From Buchnera aphidicola (Ceratovacuna keduensis) (GTDB taxonomy: Bacteria; Pseudomonadota; Gammaproteobacteria; Enterobacterales; Enterobacteriaceae), in the NCBI RefSeq assembly GCF_039372665.1, contig NZ_CP134994.1:1-64000 (forward strand): a DNA stretch of 64,000 nt, in the 5' to 3' direction. The notes below the pieces were generated by a model. That model had not been told where the DNA came from. It searched no databases and saw only the letters and a list, made by a program, of their open reading frames with translations. Position numbers and translations under genes: made by a program. This document shows positions 26,008 to 38,468 of this stretch, piece after piece; the first letter of the stretch is position 1, and each line of letters starts with the position of its first letter.

Positions 26008-26280
26008 TTATCTTACTGCATTTTTTAATGCTTTTCCTGATACAAATGCTGGAACTTTTGTTGCTGCTATTTTTATTTCTTCTCCTGTTTGAGGATTTCT
26101 TCCTATTCTTTCAGATCTATTGTTTACTTTAAAAGTTCCAAAACCAACTATTTGTACAGTTTTACCTTTTTTTAAAGATTGGGTTATTATTTTTAATGTA
26201 GTTTCTAATGTATTTTTTGTTTGAGATTTAGTTAAAGAAGTTTTTTCTGCAATAGCATTTATTAATTCAGCTTTGTTCAT
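26008..26280 (-). CDS. hupA: DNA-binding protein HU-alpha
   Basis: Histone-like nucleoid protein of 90 aa, the standard HU length. It begins [18 protein letters not shown]. The beta-arm contains [26 protein letters not shown], with the intercalating proline in RNPQTG, and it ends with [15 protein letters not shown]. In a reduced genome this single HU probably serves as the main architectural protein. IHF could be elsewhere. Confidence 0.98.
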   Translation of the reverse strand: MNKAELINAIAEKTSLTKSQTKNTLETTLKIITQSLKKGKTVQIVGFGTFKVNNRSERIGRNPQTGEEIKIAATKVPAFVSGKALKNAVR

Positions 26281-26595
26281 TAATTTTCCTATATTATGTA
26301 TTTTTTATTTAATTTTTTGTTAAAATTAACTATTATGTTTTTTAAAAAAAAATATAAATTTTATCAATAAAATAAAATTTTTTATTTTTTTAATAATAAT
26401 TTTTATTTTAAACCATTATAAGCATATAAGACAATAATAAAAATATTGCTTTTTTTTTAATATAATTTTAAAATTTTATGTAATATATTTTAATAATATT
26501 CTATTTTAATTTTAAAAATATTGTTTTAATCAACAATTATAATTTAAAATATTTTATATTATATTTAAAAATATTTTTATATAAATATAATAATA
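26281..26595. other. hupA-rpoC intergenic region (315 bp)
   Basis: Extremely A/T-rich spacer between rpoC and hupA, both on the - strand. It must contain the end of the rpoBC transcript and the hupA promoter. On the - strand a TATAAT (complement of 26415-26420) could serve as a -10 for hupA, but no good -35 is 17 bp away. I see no ORF with a recognisable product, no tRNA and no strong hairpin. Confidence 0.5.
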
Positions 26596-29500
26596 TTATA
26601 AATTTGAGTTTAACATTTCAGATAAATTTGCTGATGCTTCTTCGACTGTAGTTATATTTTTTTTATTTTCTTTTATTTTATTTTTTTTATTTTCTACAAT
26701 TTTAGATCTTTTTTTATGATATTCATAACCTGTCCCGGCTGGTATTAATCTTCCTACTATTACGTTTTCTTTTAATCCTCTTAATTCATCTTTTTTTCCT
26801 GATATTGATGATTCTGTTAATACTCTAGTAGTTTCTTGAAAAGATGCAGCTGAAATAAAAGATTCAGTTGCTAAAGAAGCTTTTGTTATTCCTAATAAAT
26901 CTCTATTAAAAGTTGCTATTTTTTTATTTTTTTTCTTTAAAATTTTGTTTTCTATAATTAATTTTGAATATTCTACTTGTTCTTCATGTAAAAATTTTGA
27001 ATTTCCTGGATTTAATATAGTAGCTTTTCTTAACATTTGTCTTATTATAACTTCTATATGCTTATCATTTATTTTTACACCTTGTAATTTATATACTTCT
27101 TGTACTTCATTTATTATATATTTAGTAACAGATATTACTCCTCTTAATCTTAATATATCATGTGGAGATTCTACACCTTCAGAAATTATATCTCCTTTTT
27201 CTACTGTTTCTCCTTCAAATATGTTTAACTGTCTCCATTTTGGTATCATTTCTTCATATATTTTTTCTTTATTTTTAGGAGTTATTATTAATCTTCTTTT
27301 TCCTTTTGTTTCTTTTCCAAATGATATTATTCCACTAATTTCTGCTAATATAGCTAATTCTTTTGATTTTCTAGCTTCAAATAAGTCAGCTACTCTTGGT
27401 AAACCACCAGTAATGTCTTTTGTAACACAAGATTCTTGCGGTATTTTAGCTATTATATCTCCTGATAATATTTTTGAATTATTTTCAAATTGAATTACTG
27501 ATTTTCCTGGCAAAAAGTATTTAGAATTTTTTTTACTATTTGTAATACATATTTTTTTTCCATATTTGTCTATTATTTGTATAGATGGTCTTAAATCTTT
27601 TCCTAAATTTGTTCTTTCAGAAGTTTCTAACACTACTATAGAAGATAAACCTGTAAGTTCATCTGTTTGTCTTATTATACTTTGTCCTTCTATCATTTCT
27701 GAAAATTTTATATATCCATTTGATTCAGATATTATAGGTATAGAATGTGGATCCCATTGAGCTACTATTTCTCCAGGGAATACATTTTTTTTATTATTTT
27801 TTTTTAATATAGATCCATATGGAATTTTATGATTTTCTTTTATTCTTCCATGTTTATCTATTATTCTCAATTCAGAATTTCTAGAAATAATTACTATTTT
27901 TCCATTTTTTTTAGTTATTGTTTTAGCATTGTTTAAATCAATTATACCTGTATTTTTTACTTGTACATTAGATTCAGCGGCAAGTCTAGAAGCTGCTCCA
28001 CCAATATGGAAAGTTCTCATTGTTAATTGTGTTCCTGGTTCTCCTATAGATTGAGCTGCTATTACTCCAATAGCTTCTCCTTTACTAACTAATTTTCCTC
28101 TTGATAAATCTCTTCCATAACATTTTGCACATACGCCAAATTCAGTTTCACATTTTACTACAGTTCTAACCATTATTTCATTTATAGAATATTTTTCTAA
28201 TTTTTTACATAATCTTTCATTTAATAAAGTATTTCTTTTTATTAATATTTTTTTTGTTTCAGGTATTTTTATATCTTTAGAAGTTACTCTTCCTAATACT
28301 TTATCTCTTAGAGGTTCTTTTATTTCTCCATTTTCTACTGTTATAAAAATAAACATTCCTTTATTAGTGTTACAATCGTTTTCAGTTATTACTAAATCTT
28401 GTGCTACATCTACTAATCTTCTAGTTAAATATCCAGAATTTGCAGTTTTAAGAGCTGTATCTGCTAATCCTTTTCTAGCCCCATGTGTTGATATAAAATA
28501 TTGAAGAACATTTAGACCTTCTCTAAAATTTGCTATTATTGGAGTTTCTATTATAGATCCATCTGGTTTTGCCATTAATCCTCTCATTCCTGCTAATTGT
28601 CTAATTTGAGCAGCTGAACCTCTAGCTCCTGAATCCGCCATTATAAAAATACTGTTAAATGAAGTTTGTTTTTCTAAATGTCCTTTTTTATTTAATACTT
28701 TTTCTGTAGAAAGATTTTTCATCATAGCTTTAGATACTTTTTCATTTGCATTAGACCATATATCTATAACTTTGTTATATCTTTCTCCTGCAGTTACTAA
28801 TCCTGAATGAAATTGTTCTTGTATTTCTGATACTTCAGTTTCAGCATCAGATATAATGTCATATTTTTCTTTAGGTATTATCATATCATCTATTCCTACA
28901 GATGATCCAGATTTAGCTGCATAATAAAAACCTGTATACATTATTTGATCTGCAAATATTACAGTTTTTTTTAATCCTAATATTCTATAACATGTATTTA
29001 ACATTTCAGAAATAGATTTTTTTTCTAAAACTTTATTTATTAGAGAAAAAGGTAATCCTTTTGGTACTATATTCCATAGAATTGATCTTCCTATTGTAGT
29101 TTTAACTATTTTTATTTTTTTTTTAAATTTTTTTTTTTTAATTTTTTTATATTCTGTTATTCTAACTTTTACTATTGTATGTAATGACATTATATTTAAA
29201 CGATATAGTCTTTCTGCTTCATTAGCTCCAGTTAATATATTTCCTTCTCCTTTAGAATTGATTTTTTCTCTAGTCATATAGTACAATCCTAATACTACAT
29301 CTTGAGAAGGAACTATTATTGGTTCACCATTTGCTGGTGATAGAACATTTTTTGTAGACATCATTAAAGATAATGCTTCTTTTTGTGCTTTAATGGTTAA
29401 TGGAATATGTACAGCCATTTGATCACCATCAAAATCTGCATTATATGCTGCACAAACTAAAGGATGCAATTGAATTGCTTTTCCTTCTATTAAAATAGGT

Positions 29501-30813
29501 TTAAATGCTTGTATTCCTAGTCTATGTAATGTTGGAGCTCTGTTTAATAATATAGGATGTTTTTTAATAATTTTATCTAATATGTCCCATACAACAGAAT
29601 CTTCTTTTTCTACCATTTTTTTTGCTGATTTTATTGTATTAGCCAATCCTTTAGATTCTAATTTTCCATATATAAATGGTTTAAAAAGTTCTAATGCCAT
29701 TTTTTTAGGTAAACCACATTGACTAAGTTTTAAATATGGACCTACAGTTATTACTGATCTTCCTGAATAGTCTACTCTTTTTCCTAATAAATTTTGTCTA
29801 AATCTTCCTTGTTTTCCTTTTATCATATCGGCTAATGATTTTAATGGTCTTTTGTTTGATCCTATTATAGCTCTTCCTCTTCTTCCATTATCTAAAAGAG
29901 CATCTACAGCTTCTTGAAGCATTCTTTTTTCGTTTCTTACTATTATATCAGGAGCTGATAGTTCTAATAATCTTTTTAATCTATTATTTCTATTTATAAC
30001 TCTCCTATACAAATCGTTTAAATCAGATGTAGCAAATCTACCTCCATCTAATGGTACAAGTGGTCTAAGATCTGGTGGTAAAACTGGGAGAACATTAAAT
30101 ATCATCCATTCTGGTTTATTGTTTGATTGTAAAAATGAATCTATTAATTTTATTCTTTTTGAAATTTTTTTCTTTTTATTATCAGAGTTTACATTTTTAA
30201 ATTTTTTTCTTAATTTTGAAGAATATTTTTTTAAGTTAATATTTTTTAACAAAGTTTGAATTGCTTCTGCTCCCATTTTTGCTATAAAATTTTCTCCAAA
30301 TTCTTCAATTGATTTTATATATTGGTCTTCAGATAATATTTGTTTTTTTTTTAGATTAGTTGATCCAGAATGTATTACTATATATGATTCGAAATATAGT
30401 ACTCTTTCTATATCTTTTAGTGGTATATTTAATAATAAACCTATTCTAGATGGCAAAGATTTTAAAAACCAAATATGTGCTATTGGAGATGCTAATTCTA
30501 TATGTCCCATTCTATCTCTTCTTACTTTACTATTAGTGACTTCTACACCACATTTTTCACATATAACCCCTCTATGTTTTAAACGTTTATATTTACCACA
30601 CAAGCATTCATAATCTTTTACTGGTCCAAAAATTTTAGCGCAAAATAATCCTTCTCTTTCTGGTTTAAAAGTTCTATAATTTATTGTTTCTGGTTTTTTT
30701 ACTTCTCCAAATGACCAAGATCTTATTATATCTGGAGAAGACAATGAAATTTTTATAGAATTAAATTCTACAGTTTTTGTTTTTCCTTTTAAAAATTTTA
30801 GTAAATTTTTCAA
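26596..30813 (-). CDS. rpoC: DNA-directed RNA polymerase subunit beta'
   Basis: Largest RNA polymerase subunit, 1405 aa (E. coli 1407). The N-terminal zinc ribbon is CLCGKYK...VICEKCG. The catalytic motif [12 protein letters not shown] carries the three magnesium-binding aspartates. The bridge helix/trigger loop region has [20 protein letters not shown] and [13 protein letters not shown]. The second zinc site is [13 protein letters not shown]. It is the 3' gene of rpoB-rpoC, with 59 bp between the two. A large ORF on the opposite strand at 26945-27493 is an antisense shadow. Confidence 0.99.
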   Translation of the reverse strand: MKNLLKFLKGKTKTVEFNSIKISLSSPDIIRSWSFGEVKKPETINYRTFKPEREGLFCAKIFGPVKDYECLCGKYKRLKHRGVICEKCGVEVTNSKVRRDRMGHIELASPIAHIWFLKSLPSRIGLLLNIPLKDIERVLYFESYIVIHSGSTNLKKKQILSEDQYIKSIEEFGENFIAKMGAEAIQTLLKNINLKKYSSKLRKKFKNVNSDNKKKKISKRIKLIDSFLQSNNKPEWMIFNVLPVLPPDLRPLVPLDGGRFATSDLNDLYRRVINRNNRLKRLLELSAPDIIVRNEKRMLQEAVDALLDNGRRGRAIIGSNKRPLKSLADMIKGKQGRFRQNLLGKRVDYSGRSVITVGPYLKLSQCGLPKKMALELFKPFIYGKLESKGLANTIKSAKKMVEKEDSVVWDILDKIIKKHPILLNRAPTLHRLGIQAFKPILIEGKAIQLHPLVCAAYNADFDGDQMAVHIPLTIKAQKEALSLMMSTKNVLSPANGEPIIVPSQDVVLGLYYMTREKINSKGEGNILTGANEAERLYRLNIMSLHTIVKVRITEYKKIKKKKFKKKIKIVKTTIGRSILWNIVPKGLPFSLINKVLEKKSISEMLNTCYRILGLKKTVIFADQIMYTGFYYAAKSGSSVGIDDMIIPKEKYDIISDAETEVSEIQEQFHSGLVTAGERYNKVIDIWSNANEKVSKAMMKNLSTEKVLNKKGHLEKQTSFNSIFIMADSGARGSAAQIRQLAGMRGLMAKPDGSIIETPIIANFREGLNVLQYFISTHGARKGLADTALKTANSGYLTRRLVDVAQDLVITENDCNTNKGMFIFITVENGEIKEPLRDKVLGRVTSKDIKIPETKKILIKRNTLLNERLCKKLEKYSINEIMVRTVVKCETEFGVCAKCYGRDLSRGKLVSKGEAIGVIAAQSIGEPGTQLTMRTFHIGGAASRLAAESNVQVKNTGIIDLNNAKTITKKNGKIVIISRNSELRIIDKHGRIKENHKIPYGSILKKNNKKNVFPGEIVAQWDPHSIPIISESNGYIKFSEMIEGQSIIRQTDELTGLSSIVVLETSERTNLGKDLRPSIQIIDKYGKKICITNSKKNSKYFLPGKSVIQFENNSKILSGDIIAKIPQESCVTKDITGGLPRVADLFEARKSKELAILAEISGIISFGKETKGKRRLIITPKNKEKIYEEMIPKWRQLNIFEGETVEKGDIISEGVESPHDILRLRGVISVTKYIINEVQEVYKLQGVKINDKHIEVIIRQMLRKATILNPGNSKFLHEEQVEYSKLIIENKILKKKNKKIATFNRDLLGITKASLATESFISAASFQETTRVLTESSISGKKDELRGLKENVIVGRLIPAGTGYEYHKKRSKIVENKKNKIKENKKNITTVEEASANLSEMLNSNL

Positions 30814-30872
30814 AATATATTCTCTATTAATAAAAAAATATTAATTAATTTTTTTTATAAAATTGGTTTTTT

Positions 30873-33800
30873 TTATTTACTTTCTAATTCAATGTTTATT
30901 CCTAAAGATCTTATTTCTTTTAACAATACGTTGAAAGATTCAGGCATTCCTGGATTCATTTTATAATTTCCATCTACAATATTTTTATATATTTTTGTTC
31001 TACCACTTACATCATCTGATTTTACTGTTAGCATTTCTTGAAGAGTATGAGATGCTCCGTAAGCTTCTAAAGCCCAAACTTCCATTTCTCCAAATCTTTG
31101 ACCTCCAAATTGTGCTTTTCCTCCTAGTGGTTGTTGTGTTATTAAACTATATGATCCTGTAGATCTTGCATGCATTTTATCATCTACTAAATGATTTAAT
31201 TTTAGCATGTACATATATCCTACTGTTACAGATCTTTCAAATTTTTCTCCAGTTTTTCCATCAAATAATGTTATTTGTCCTGATGTAGGGCAATTAGCTA
31301 ATTTTAGCATTTCTTTTATTTCTGTTTCTTTTGCTCCATCAAAAACAGGAGTAGATATTGGAATTCCTTTAGTAAAATTTTTAGCTAAAGTTAGTATTTC
31401 ATTTTCTGAAAATTTTTTTAAATCTATTTTTTGTTGTACATTTTTTCCTAAATCAAATACTTTTTGTATATATTTTCTTATTATATTTACATTTTTGTTT
31501 TTTAACATTTGTTTAATTTTTTTTCCTATTCCTTTAGATGCCATACCAAGATGAGTTTCTAATATTTGTCCTATATTCATTCTAGATGGAACTCCTAATG
31601 GATTTAATACTATATCAACTGGATTTCCAAAATTATCATAAGGCATGTCTTCTACTGGATTTATTTTTGATATGACACCTTTATTTCCGTGTCTTCCAGC
31701 CATTTTATCTCCAACTTGTATATTTCTTTTTGTGGCCAAATATACTTTTACTACTTTTAGAATTCCTGGAGCTAAATCATCTCCTTTTAGTATTTTTTTC
31801 TTTGTTATATATATTTTTTTTTTAAGTTCTTTTTTTAAATTTTTATATTTTTTTAAAAAAAAATTTATTATTTTTTTTTCTTTTTTATTAACATTTTTTC
31901 TAAAAAAAGATTTTTTTGTAATTTTTAATATTTCAGATTTAGAAAATTTTTTTAAAAAATCAATTTTATAAATTTTTTTAAATATATTTTTTTTTAAAAT
32001 TTTAAATTTTTCCAAAAATTTTTTTTTTATTTTTTTTATGTTAATTTCTTCAATTTCTAAAGTTCTCTTATCTTTTTTTACTCCATCTCTAGTAAATATT
32101 TGAACATCTATTACTGTTCCTGTTGTTCCATTTGGAACTCTTAAAGAAGAATCTTTTACGTCTGAAGCTTTTTCTCCAAATATTGCTCTTAATAATTTTT
32201 CTTCTGGAGTTAATTGAGTTTCTCCTTTTGGAGTTACTTTGCCTACTAATATATCATTTTCTTTTACTTCAGCACCTATATATACTATTCCTGATTCGTC
32301 CAATTTAGATAATGCGTTTTCTCCAACATTAGGTATGTCTGAAGTTATTTCTTCTGTTCCTAATTTTGTGTCTCTAGATATACAAGATAATTCTTGTATA
32401 TGTATAGTAGTAAATCTATCTTCTTTTACTACTTTTTCTGATATTAATATTGAATCTTCAAAATTATATCCATTCCACGGCATGAATGCTACTCTTAAAT
32501 TTTGTCCTAAAGCTAATTCTCCTAGATCTGTAGATGTTCCGTCAGCTAATACGTCTCCTTTAACTATTTTTTCATTAATTTTTACACATGGAATTTGATT
32601 TATACATGTATTTTGATTTGATCTAGTATATTTAGTTAGATTATAAATATCTATTCCTAATTTTTTTTTATTATGGTTTTCTTTTGTTTTTATAACTATT
32701 TTAGAAGCATCTACATATTGTACTTTACCACTTCTTTTAGAAATTACTGTCACTCCTGAATCAGAAGCTACATATCTTTCCATACCAGTTCCTATAAGAG
32801 GTTTTTCTGATTTTAATGTAGGAACTGCTTGTCTTTGCATATTAGCTCCCATTAATGCTCTATTTGCATCATCATGCTCTAAAAATGGTATTAAAGAAGC
32901 TCCTACTGATACTATTTGTTGAGTTGATATATCCATATAATTAATTTTATCTTTAGTAAATAGTCCTGATTCTCCTTTATATCTACATGTTATTAGTTCT
33001 TCTGTAAATTTATTTTTTTTGTCTATATTAGTATTAGCTTGAGCTATTATATATTGAGATTCTTCTATTGCGGATAAATAACAAATTTTATTAGTTACTA
33101 TTCCTTTTATAACTTTTCTATATGGTGTTTCTAAAAAACCGTATTTATTTATTTTAGCATATACTGATAAGGAATTTATTAATCCTATATTCGGTCCTTC
33201 TGGTGTTTCTATAGGGCAAACTCTTCCATAGTGAGTAGGATGCACATCTCTTACTTCAAAACCAGCTCTTTCTCTTGTTAAACCACCTACACCTAAAGCA
33301 GATATTCTTCTTTTATGTGTTATTTCCGCTAAAGGATTATTTTGATCCATAAATTGAGATAATTGACTTGATCCAAAAAATTCTTTTATAGACGCAGATA
33401 TTGGTTTAGCATTTACTATGTCTTGAGGCATTAAAGAATCTATATCATTTAAAGAAAGTCTTTCTTTTACTGATCTTTCTACTCTTACAAGACCTATTCT
33501 AAATTGATTTTCTACCATTTCTCCAACTGATCTTATTCTTCTGTTTCCTAAATGATCTATATCATCTATTTGACCATTTCCATTTCTTATATCTATTAAT
33601 TTTTTTATTACATCTATAATATCTTTTTTTTCTAAAATAGTAGGACCTTCTATATAGTTTCTTAATAAGGATCTATTAAGTTTCATTCTTCCTACTATAG
33701 ATAGATCATATCTATCTTCTGAAAAAAATAGATTTTTAAATAAATTTTTTGCTGCTTCTTTAGCTGGAGGTTCTCCAGGTCTCATCATTCTATATATTTC

Positions 33801-34895
33801 TATAAGAGATTGATTTCTACTTTTAGAAGAATCTAATTTTATAGTATTTGATATATATGGTCCTTGATCTAAATCATTTGTAAATATTGTTTCTATTCTA
33901 TTTATTTTAGATTTTATTATTTTTTTTATAATTCTTATAGAAAATTCAGTATTTGCAGATATTATTTTATTATTATTTTTTTTTTCAAAATAATTATTGG
34001 CAGAAATTTTTCCTATTAGGTATTCAATTGGTACTTTAATTTTTTTTACTTTATCTTTTTTTAATTTTTTTATATGTTTTATTGTAATTTTTTTTCCTTT
34101 TTTTATATATATTTTTTTATTATGTAATACATTAAAAAATATGGTTTCTCCTCTTAATCTTTCTGGATATAATTTCATATAAAATTTATTTTTTATAATT
34201 TTAAAAACATCTTTTTTAAAAAATATATTTAATATTTCTTCTTTATTATAATTCATTGCTTTTAAAAATATACTTATTGGTAATTTTCTTCTTCTGTCTA
34301 TTCTTACAAATAAATTATCTTTTTGATCAAATTCAAAATCTAACCATGATCCTCTATATGGTATTATTCTTGCATTATATAATATTTTTCCTGAAGAATG
34401 AGTTTTACCTTTATCACTATCAAAAAATACTCCAGGACTTCTATGTAATTGCGATACTACAACTCTTTCTGTTCCATTAATTATAAAAGTTCCATTTTTA
34501 GTCATTAATGGTATATCTCCCATATATACTTTTTGTTCTTTTATTTTTTTAATTTTTTTTTTTTCTAAAGAATCTTTTTCATATATTATTAATCTTAATT
34601 TTACTTTTAATGGAGATGAATAAGTTAATCCTCTAGTATGACATTCTTTTACATTAAATATATTTTTTCCTAGTTTATAGTTGATATATTCTAATTCTGC
34701 TGTACAATTATAGTTTTTTATTGGAAACACTGATTTAAATGCAGATTCTAATCCATATATGCTTTTTTTATCTTTTTTAATAAATTTTTTAAATGAATTT
34801 ATTTGAACAGATAGAAGATATGGTATTTCTAATACTTTAGGTCTTTTGCTAAAGTTTTTTCTAATTCTTTTTTTTTCAGTATAAGAGCAAACCAT
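30873..34895 (-). CDS. rpoB: DNA-directed RNA polymerase subunit beta
   Basis: Second-largest RNA polymerase subunit, 1340 aa (E. coli 1342). The rifampicin pocket is wild-type-like: [19 protein letters not shown], then [10 protein letters not shown]. The [20 protein letters not shown] block, [24 protein letters not shown] and [19 protein letters not shown] are all conserved. A lysine-rich diverged stretch at roughly residues 945-1035 matches the gamma-proteobacterial insert. It precedes rpoC and follows rplL, as in E. coli. Confidence 0.99.
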   Translation of the reverse strand: MVCSYTEKKRIRKNFSKRPKVLEIPYLLSVQINSFKKFIKKDKKSIYGLESAFKSVFPIKNYNCTAELEYINYKLGKNIFNVKECHTRGLTYSSPLKVKLRLIIYEKDSLEKKKIKKIKEQKVYMGDIPLMTKNGTFIINGTERVVVSQLHRSPGVFFDSDKGKTHSSGKILYNARIIPYRGSWLDFEFDQKDNLFVRIDRRRKLPISIFLKAMNYNKEEILNIFFKKDVFKIIKNKFYMKLYPERLRGETIFFNVLHNKKIYIKKGKKITIKHIKKLKKDKVKKIKVPIEYLIGKISANNYFEKKNNNKIISANTEFSIRIIKKIIKSKINRIETIFTNDLDQGPYISNTIKLDSSKSRNQSLIEIYRMMRPGEPPAKEAAKNLFKNLFFSEDRYDLSIVGRMKLNRSLLRNYIEGPTILEKKDIIDVIKKLIDIRNGNGQIDDIDHLGNRRIRSVGEMVENQFRIGLVRVERSVKERLSLNDIDSLMPQDIVNAKPISASIKEFFGSSQLSQFMDQNNPLAEITHKRRISALGVGGLTRERAGFEVRDVHPTHYGRVCPIETPEGPNIGLINSLSVYAKINKYGFLETPYRKVIKGIVTNKICYLSAIEESQYIIAQANTNIDKKNKFTEELITCRYKGESGLFTKDKINYMDISTQQIVSVGASLIPFLEHDDANRALMGANMQRQAVPTLKSEKPLIGTGMERYVASDSGVTVISKRSGKVQYVDASKIVIKTKENHNKKKLGIDIYNLTKYTRSNQNTCINQIPCVKINEKIVKGDVLADGTSTDLGELALGQNLRVAFMPWNGYNFEDSILISEKVVKEDRFTTIHIQELSCISRDTKLGTEEITSDIPNVGENALSKLDESGIVYIGAEVKENDILVGKVTPKGETQLTPEEKLLRAIFGEKASDVKDSSLRVPNGTTGTVIDVQIFTRDGVKKDKRTLEIEEINIKKIKKKFLEKFKILKKNIFKKIYKIDFLKKFSKSEILKITKKSFFRKNVNKKEKKIINFFLKKYKNLKKELKKKIYITKKKILKGDDLAPGILKVVKVYLATKRNIQVGDKMAGRHGNKGVISKINPVEDMPYDNFGNPVDIVLNPLGVPSRMNIGQILETHLGMASKGIGKKIKQMLKNKNVNIIRKYIQKVFDLGKNVQQKIDLKKFSENEILTLAKNFTKGIPISTPVFDGAKETEIKEMLKLANCPTSGQITLFDGKTGEKFERSVTVGYMYMLKLNHLVDDKMHARSTGSYSLITQQPLGGKAQFGGQRFGEMEVWALEAYGASHTLQEMLTVKSDDVSGRTKIYKNIVDGNYKMNPGMPESFNVLLKEIRSLGINIELESK

Positions 34896-34973
34896 TATTT
34901 TCCTCTTAATATAATATTTTTTATATTATTTTATATTTTTTATATAAAATATTTTTATTTAGTATGTTTTAAT

Positions 34974-35001
34974 ACTGATGATTTTTATTAAAATCATCAG
35001 T
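34974..35001 (-). promoter_or_regulatory. Hairpin between rplL and rpoB (attenuator or RNA-processing site)
   Basis: On the - strand a 12-bp perfect stem (complement of 34974-34985 and 34990-35001) with a 4-nt loop lies 31 bp after the rplL stop and ~80 bp before the rpoB start. In E. coli this same spacer holds a partial terminator and an RNase III site that set the ratio of L7/L12 to RNA polymerase. No U-tract follows immediately, so a processing or partial-termination role is plausible. Confidence 0.6.
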
Positions 35002-35031
35002 TTTATATTTTATTTTAAGTATTTTATAAAA

Positions 35032-35400
35032 TTATTTTATTTCTACTGTTGCTCCTGATTTTTCTAATATATTTTTTAAATCTTCTGATTCTTTTTTGCT
35101 TATATTTTCTTTTACAATTACTGGAGCTGAATCTACTAAATCTTTAGATTCTTTTAATCCTAAATTAGTTATACTTCTTATTGCTTTTATAACTGATATT
35201 TTATTAGATCCTATTGATTTTAATAATATGTTAAATTCTGTTTTTTCTTTTTCTTTTTTTATTTTTGATGTATTTTCATTTTTGGATATGTCTTCAGAAG
35301 ATATATTAAATTTTTTTTCTAATTTTGAAATAAGATTCATAACATTTTTTACAGACATATTTTCTATTTCTTTAACTATTTTTTTTTTACTTATTGACAT
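35032..35400 (-). CDS. rplL: 50S ribosomal protein L7/L12
   Basis: Stalk protein that recruits translational GTPases; 122 aa (E. coli 121). The N-terminal dimerisation helices ([31 protein letters not shown]) and the hinge are followed by the C-terminal domain [21 protein letters not shown], then [14 protein letters not shown], the factor-binding face. The hinge is unusually charged (Asn/Glu/Lys) rather than Ala-rich. It follows rplJ with an 8-bp gap. Confidence 0.97.
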   Translation of the reverse strand: MSISKKKIVKEIENMSVKNVMNLISKLEKKFNISSEDISKNENTSKIKKEKEKTEFNILLKSIGSNKISVIKAIRSITNLGLKESKDLVDSAPVIVKENISKKESEDLKNILEKSGATVEIK

Positions 35401-35408
35401 TTTATTTC

Positions 35409-35906
35409 CTAATTTACAATTTTATTTTGTTTTTTATTTTTTATTATATTGATTGTTTTTATTAATCTAATTATGCATATTTCTTTTAAAAAATTTATTA
35501 ATTTAATTATTGATTCTTTATATGTAGGCATAGTAGATAATTCTGATATAGATATTATTTTTCCTTCAAACGATCCAATTATAGCTTTAAAATTAGGATT
35601 TTTTTTTTCAAATTTTTTAAATAATCTTGCAGCACTTCCAGGATGTTTTATAGAATATGCTATTAAAGTGGGACCTTTTATTTTTTTTTTTAAACATTCA
35701 AATTGTGTATTCTTTATAGATATTTTTAATAAAGTATTTTTTATAATTTTTATTATTATATCTTTTTTTGAAGATATTTTTCTTAAATAGTTTATTTCAT
35801 TTGCAGTTATTTTAGAAAAATTAATTATAATTGCTGATTGTGCTTTTTTAATAAAATTAGATATTTTTTCTACTAATTTTTTTTTTTTTTCTATATTTAA
35901 TATCAT
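35409..35906 (-). CDS. rplJ: 50S ribosomal protein L10
   Basis: Base of the L7/L12 stalk; 165 aa (E. coli 165). The N-terminal rRNA-binding globular domain has [23 protein letters not shown] and [16 protein letters not shown], then the GPTLIAYS motif. The C-terminal helix holds the L12 dimer sites. In E. coli L10 controls its own operon through the leader; the 221-bp spacer upstream (35907-36127) could hold such a leader, but I cannot identify it from sequence alone. Confidence 0.95.
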   Translation of the reverse strand: MILNIEKKKKLVEKISNFIKKAQSAIIINFSKITANEINYLRKISSKKDIIIKIIKNTLLKISIKNTQFECLKKKIKGPTLIAYSIKHPGSAARLFKKFEKKNPNFKAIIGSFEGKIISISELSTMPTYKESIIKLINFLKEICIIRLIKTINIIKNKKQNKIVN

Positions 35907-36127
35907 ATTTATACTATTTCCTAAGATTTTAAAATATTTTATAAAAATATTTTTAAATTGATTATACTTTTTTTTATATAATATTATTTTTTATTTTTAA
36001 TTACATATATTATTTTATTTTTTATTATTTTTTATTTATATAAAAATATAATATTTTTATTTTTAGGATAATAATTAGATATTAGATTTATTTTTATGAA
36101 AAATTTTGAAAAAAATTATTTTTATAT

Positions 36128-36814
36128 TTATAAATCATAATGATTTATTAATATGGATCCACCCATTGTAGTAGATAAATAAATTTTTTTAAAAAATTCA
36201 CCTTTTATTTTGGAAGGTTTTGCTTTATTTAAAGATTTTATAAGTGCAAAAAAATTTTCTTTTATCTGTTTATTAGTAAAGTTTATTTTTCCTATAGAAG
36301 TATGTATTATTCCATTTTTATCGTTTTTGTATTTTATTTGTCCATTTTTTATTTTTTTTATAGTATCAAATATATTATTTGTTATAGTTCCAAATTTTAT
36401 ATTTGGCATAAGACCTCTAGGACCTAATATATATCCTAATTTTCCTACTATTTTCATAGAGTCAGGAGAAGATATTACTATATCAAAATTTTTTATTTTT
36501 TTTTTAATATTTTTTATATTTTCTTGATAAATGTAATCTGCTTTTGCTTTTTTTGCTAATTCTACATTTTTTCCTTGTGTAAATACTAAAACTCTAATTT
36601 TTTTTCCTAATCCATGAGGAAGAATTACTGTGTTTTTTATATTTTGATCATGTTTTTTTGTATCTATATTTAAATTAATAGAAATATCTAAACTTTCTAT
36701 AAATTTAGTTTTTGGAAATTTTTTTAATGTTTTTATACATTCTTCAATTTTGTATATTTTTTTTTTTTTTATTATATTAAATATTTTTTTCATTCTTTTA
36801 GTATTACTTTTCAT
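36128..36814 (-). CDS. rplA: 50S ribosomal protein L1
   Basis: L1-stalk protein of 228 aa (E. coli 234). Conserved parts are KFIESLDISINLNIDTKKHDQNI, VVLPHGLGKKIRV-like ILPHGLGKKIRVLVF, GYILGPRGLMPN and the C-terminal STTMGGSILIN. In E. coli L1 also represses the rplKA mRNA. It overlaps closely with rplK (4-bp spacer), consistent with coupled translation. Confidence 0.97.
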   Translation of the reverse strand: MKSNTKRMKKIFNIIKKKKIYKIEECIKTLKKFPKTKFIESLDISINLNIDTKKHDQNIKNTVILPHGLGKKIRVLVFTQGKNVELAKKAKADYIYQENIKNIKKKIKNFDIVISSPDSMKIVGKLGYILGPRGLMPNIKFGTITNNIFDTIKKIKNGQIKYKNDKNGIIHTSIGKINFTNKQIKENFFALIKSLNKAKPSKIKGEFFKKIYLSTTMGGSILINHYDL

Positions 36815-36818
36815 TTTT

Positions 36819-37247
36819 TTAGTCTTCTATTATTAAACCTATAGATTTAGCAGTTCCTATTATAGAAAGTGCTATTTTATTTATATTATTACTATTCATA
36901 TCTTTCATTTTTATTTTTGATATTTCTTGTATTTGTTTTTTTGTTACTTTACCTATTTTTTCTATTTTATTTTTTCCAGATCCTTTGTTTATTTTTGCTA
37001 TTTTTTTTAATAATATAGATGCAGGAGGAGTTTTAGTAATAAATTTAAAAGTTTTATCAGAAAAAACAGATATTATTACTGGTATTGGAATTCCTTTTTC
37101 TAAATTTTTAGTTTTTTCATTAAAACTTTTACAAAATTCCATAATATTTATTCCTTTTTGTCCTAAAGCTGGGCCTACCGGTGGACTGGGATTTGCCATA
37201 CCTGACAATACTTGTAATTTTATGTAACTTTGTATTTTTTTTTTCAT
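36819..37247 (-). CDS. rplK: 50S ribosomal protein L11
   Basis: Protein of the GTPase-associated centre, 142 aa, the same length as in E. coli. The N-terminal domain [20 protein letters not shown] carries the conserved prolines targeted by thiopeptides. [19 protein letters not shown] and [13 protein letters not shown] complete the C-terminal rRNA-binding domain. It lies 18 bp downstream of nusG. Confidence 0.98.
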   Translation of the reverse strand: MKKKIQSYIKLQVLSGMANPSPPVGPALGQKGINIMEFCKSFNEKTKNLEKGIPIPVIISVFSDKTFKFITKTPPASILLKKIAKINKGSGKNKIEKIGKVTKKQIQEISKIKMKDMNSNNINKIALSIIGTAKSIGLIIED

Positions 37248-37265
37248 AATAATTACCTTGATTTT

Positions 37266-37804
37266 TTATATTTTTTCTATTTGAGAAAAGTTTAATTCTA
37301 CAGGTGTTGATCTTCCAAATATTGATACAGAAACTGTTAATCTATTTTTATCATAATCTACATTTTCTACTATACCATTGAAATCTGAAAATGGACCATG
37401 TTTTATTCTTATTGTTTCACCTGGTTCAAATAATATTTTAGGTCTTGGTTTATTTTCTATTTTTTTAAGTTTTTTTATTATATTATTTACATCTTTTTCT
37501 TTAATAGGTATAGGATTTTCTGGCGAACCTCCTATAAATCCTAATACTTTAGGAACATTTCTTATTATATGCCAATTTTCATCATTCATTACCATATTTA
37601 TTAATATATATCCTGGAAAAAATTTATTTTCACTTTTTTTTTTTTACCATTTTTTATTTCTATTACTTCTTCTGTTGGTATCATTATTTTTCCAAACATT
37701 TCTTGTACGTTATGTATTTTAATATGTTTTTTTATTAAATTTGCTACTTTGTTTTCTAATCCTGAAAAAGATTGAATTACATACCATTTTTTTTTATAAT
37801 TCAT
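37266..37804 (-). CDS. nusG: Transcription elongation/antitermination factor NusG, frameshifted in an A12 run
   Basis: NusG couples RNA polymerase to the ribosome and Rho. The 5' part (37601-37804) encodes [20 protein letters not shown] and then NGKKKK, after which the frame drifts and stops. The break is in 12 A on the - strand (37634-37645). One extra A restores [20 protein letters not shown], which runs into the 3' part with [21 protein letters not shown] and the KOW domain [19 protein letters not shown]. The restored protein is 179 aa (E. coli 181). Both halves are well conserved, which argues for function. Confidence 0.92.
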
Positions 37805-37805
37805 T

Positions 37806-38168
37806 TTATAACCTTATACAAATAATTTTTGATATTATGTAAAATAATATATTATCTATTATCCATAAAATAATTGATATTATAGTAGTTAAAAATATTA
37901 TTATTATAGATATGTAAAATATTTCCTTTTTTTTTGGCCATTCTATTTTTTCTAGTTCTAATTTAGTTTCTTTTATAAATTTTAATATTTCATATTGTTT
38001 TATTACATTTTTTGTTAAAAATATTAATGTAAAAGAAGAAAAAACTAAAAATAGTATTTTACTATTAAAATTTTTGTTTATATAAAAATATAATAATGAT
38101 AAAATTTCTAAAGATAAAAATAATATTATTATAAATATTTTAATTTTTTTATTATTTTTTTTTTTCAT
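37806..38168 (-). CDS. secE: Preprotein translocase subunit SecE
   Basis: Small essential membrane subunit of SecYEG; 120 aa (E. coli 127). Two N-terminal hydrophobic segments are followed by the conserved amphipathic cytoplasmic helix ETKLELEKIEWPKKKEI (KVVWPTRQE in E. coli) and the final transmembrane helix. It is directly upstream of nusG (2-bp gap), the conserved secE-nusG pair. The tRNA cluster lies upstream, and tufB, which separates them in E. coli, is absent. Confidence 0.94.
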   Translation of the reverse strand: MKKKNNKKIKIFIIILFLSLEILSLLYFYINKNFNSKILFLVFSSFTLIFLTKNVIKQYEILKFIKETKLELEKIEWPKKKEIFYISIIIIFLTTIISIILWIIDNILFYIISKIICIRL

Positions 38169-38281
38169 AGTATTTTTAAATTTTATTTATATATTTAACA
38201 ATAAGTAAAAATATATAATATATAAAATATAAATTTGAAAGTTTTTATATTAATAAAAATATTTTATTATTATTATATAAT

Positions 38282-38353
38282 TGCTGATACCCAGATTTGA
38301 ACTGGGATCTCACTCTTACCAAAAGTGTGCTCTTCTTACTAAGCTATATCAGC
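38282..38353 (-). tRNA. thrT: tRNA-Thr (GGT anticodon)
   Basis: 72-nt cloverleaf on the - strand. The acceptor GCTGATA pairs with TATCAGC, with discriminator A. The anticodon loop TTGGTAA gives GGT. The T arm is CAGTTCAAATCTG. It corresponds to thrT of the E. coli thrU-tyrU-glyT-thrT cluster. Confidence 0.96.
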
Positions 38354-38371
38354 TATTAAAAATTATTATAT

Positions 38372-38443
38372 AGCAGGCAGCGGGAATCGAACCCGCATTA
38401 TTAACTTGGAAGGCTAAAGTAATAACCATTATACTATGCCTGC
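38372..38443 (-). tRNA. glyT: tRNA-Gly (TCC anticodon)
   Basis: 72 nt on the - strand. The acceptor GCAGGCA pairs with TGCCTGC, with discriminator T (U), as in E. coli tRNA-Gly. The anticodon loop CTTCCAA gives TCC. The T arm is CGGGTTCGATTCCCG. Confidence 0.96.
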
Positions 38444-38468
38444 TTTTTAAAATATGAAAAAAATATTT

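Noticed and set aside
26945-27493. 182-aa open frame on + inside rpoC
   Set aside because: It lies antisense to the highly conserved rpoC reading frame, shows no family motifs, and arises because T-rich complements of A-rich codons rarely form stops. Similar shadows occur inside rpoB, rpsU-dnaG-rpoD and the fli genes.
37266-37595. The 109-aa frame as a separate KOW-domain gene
   Set aside because: It begins inside the NusG NGN domain and joins the preceding 67-aa frame exactly when one A is added to the A12 run, so it is the 3' part of nusG.
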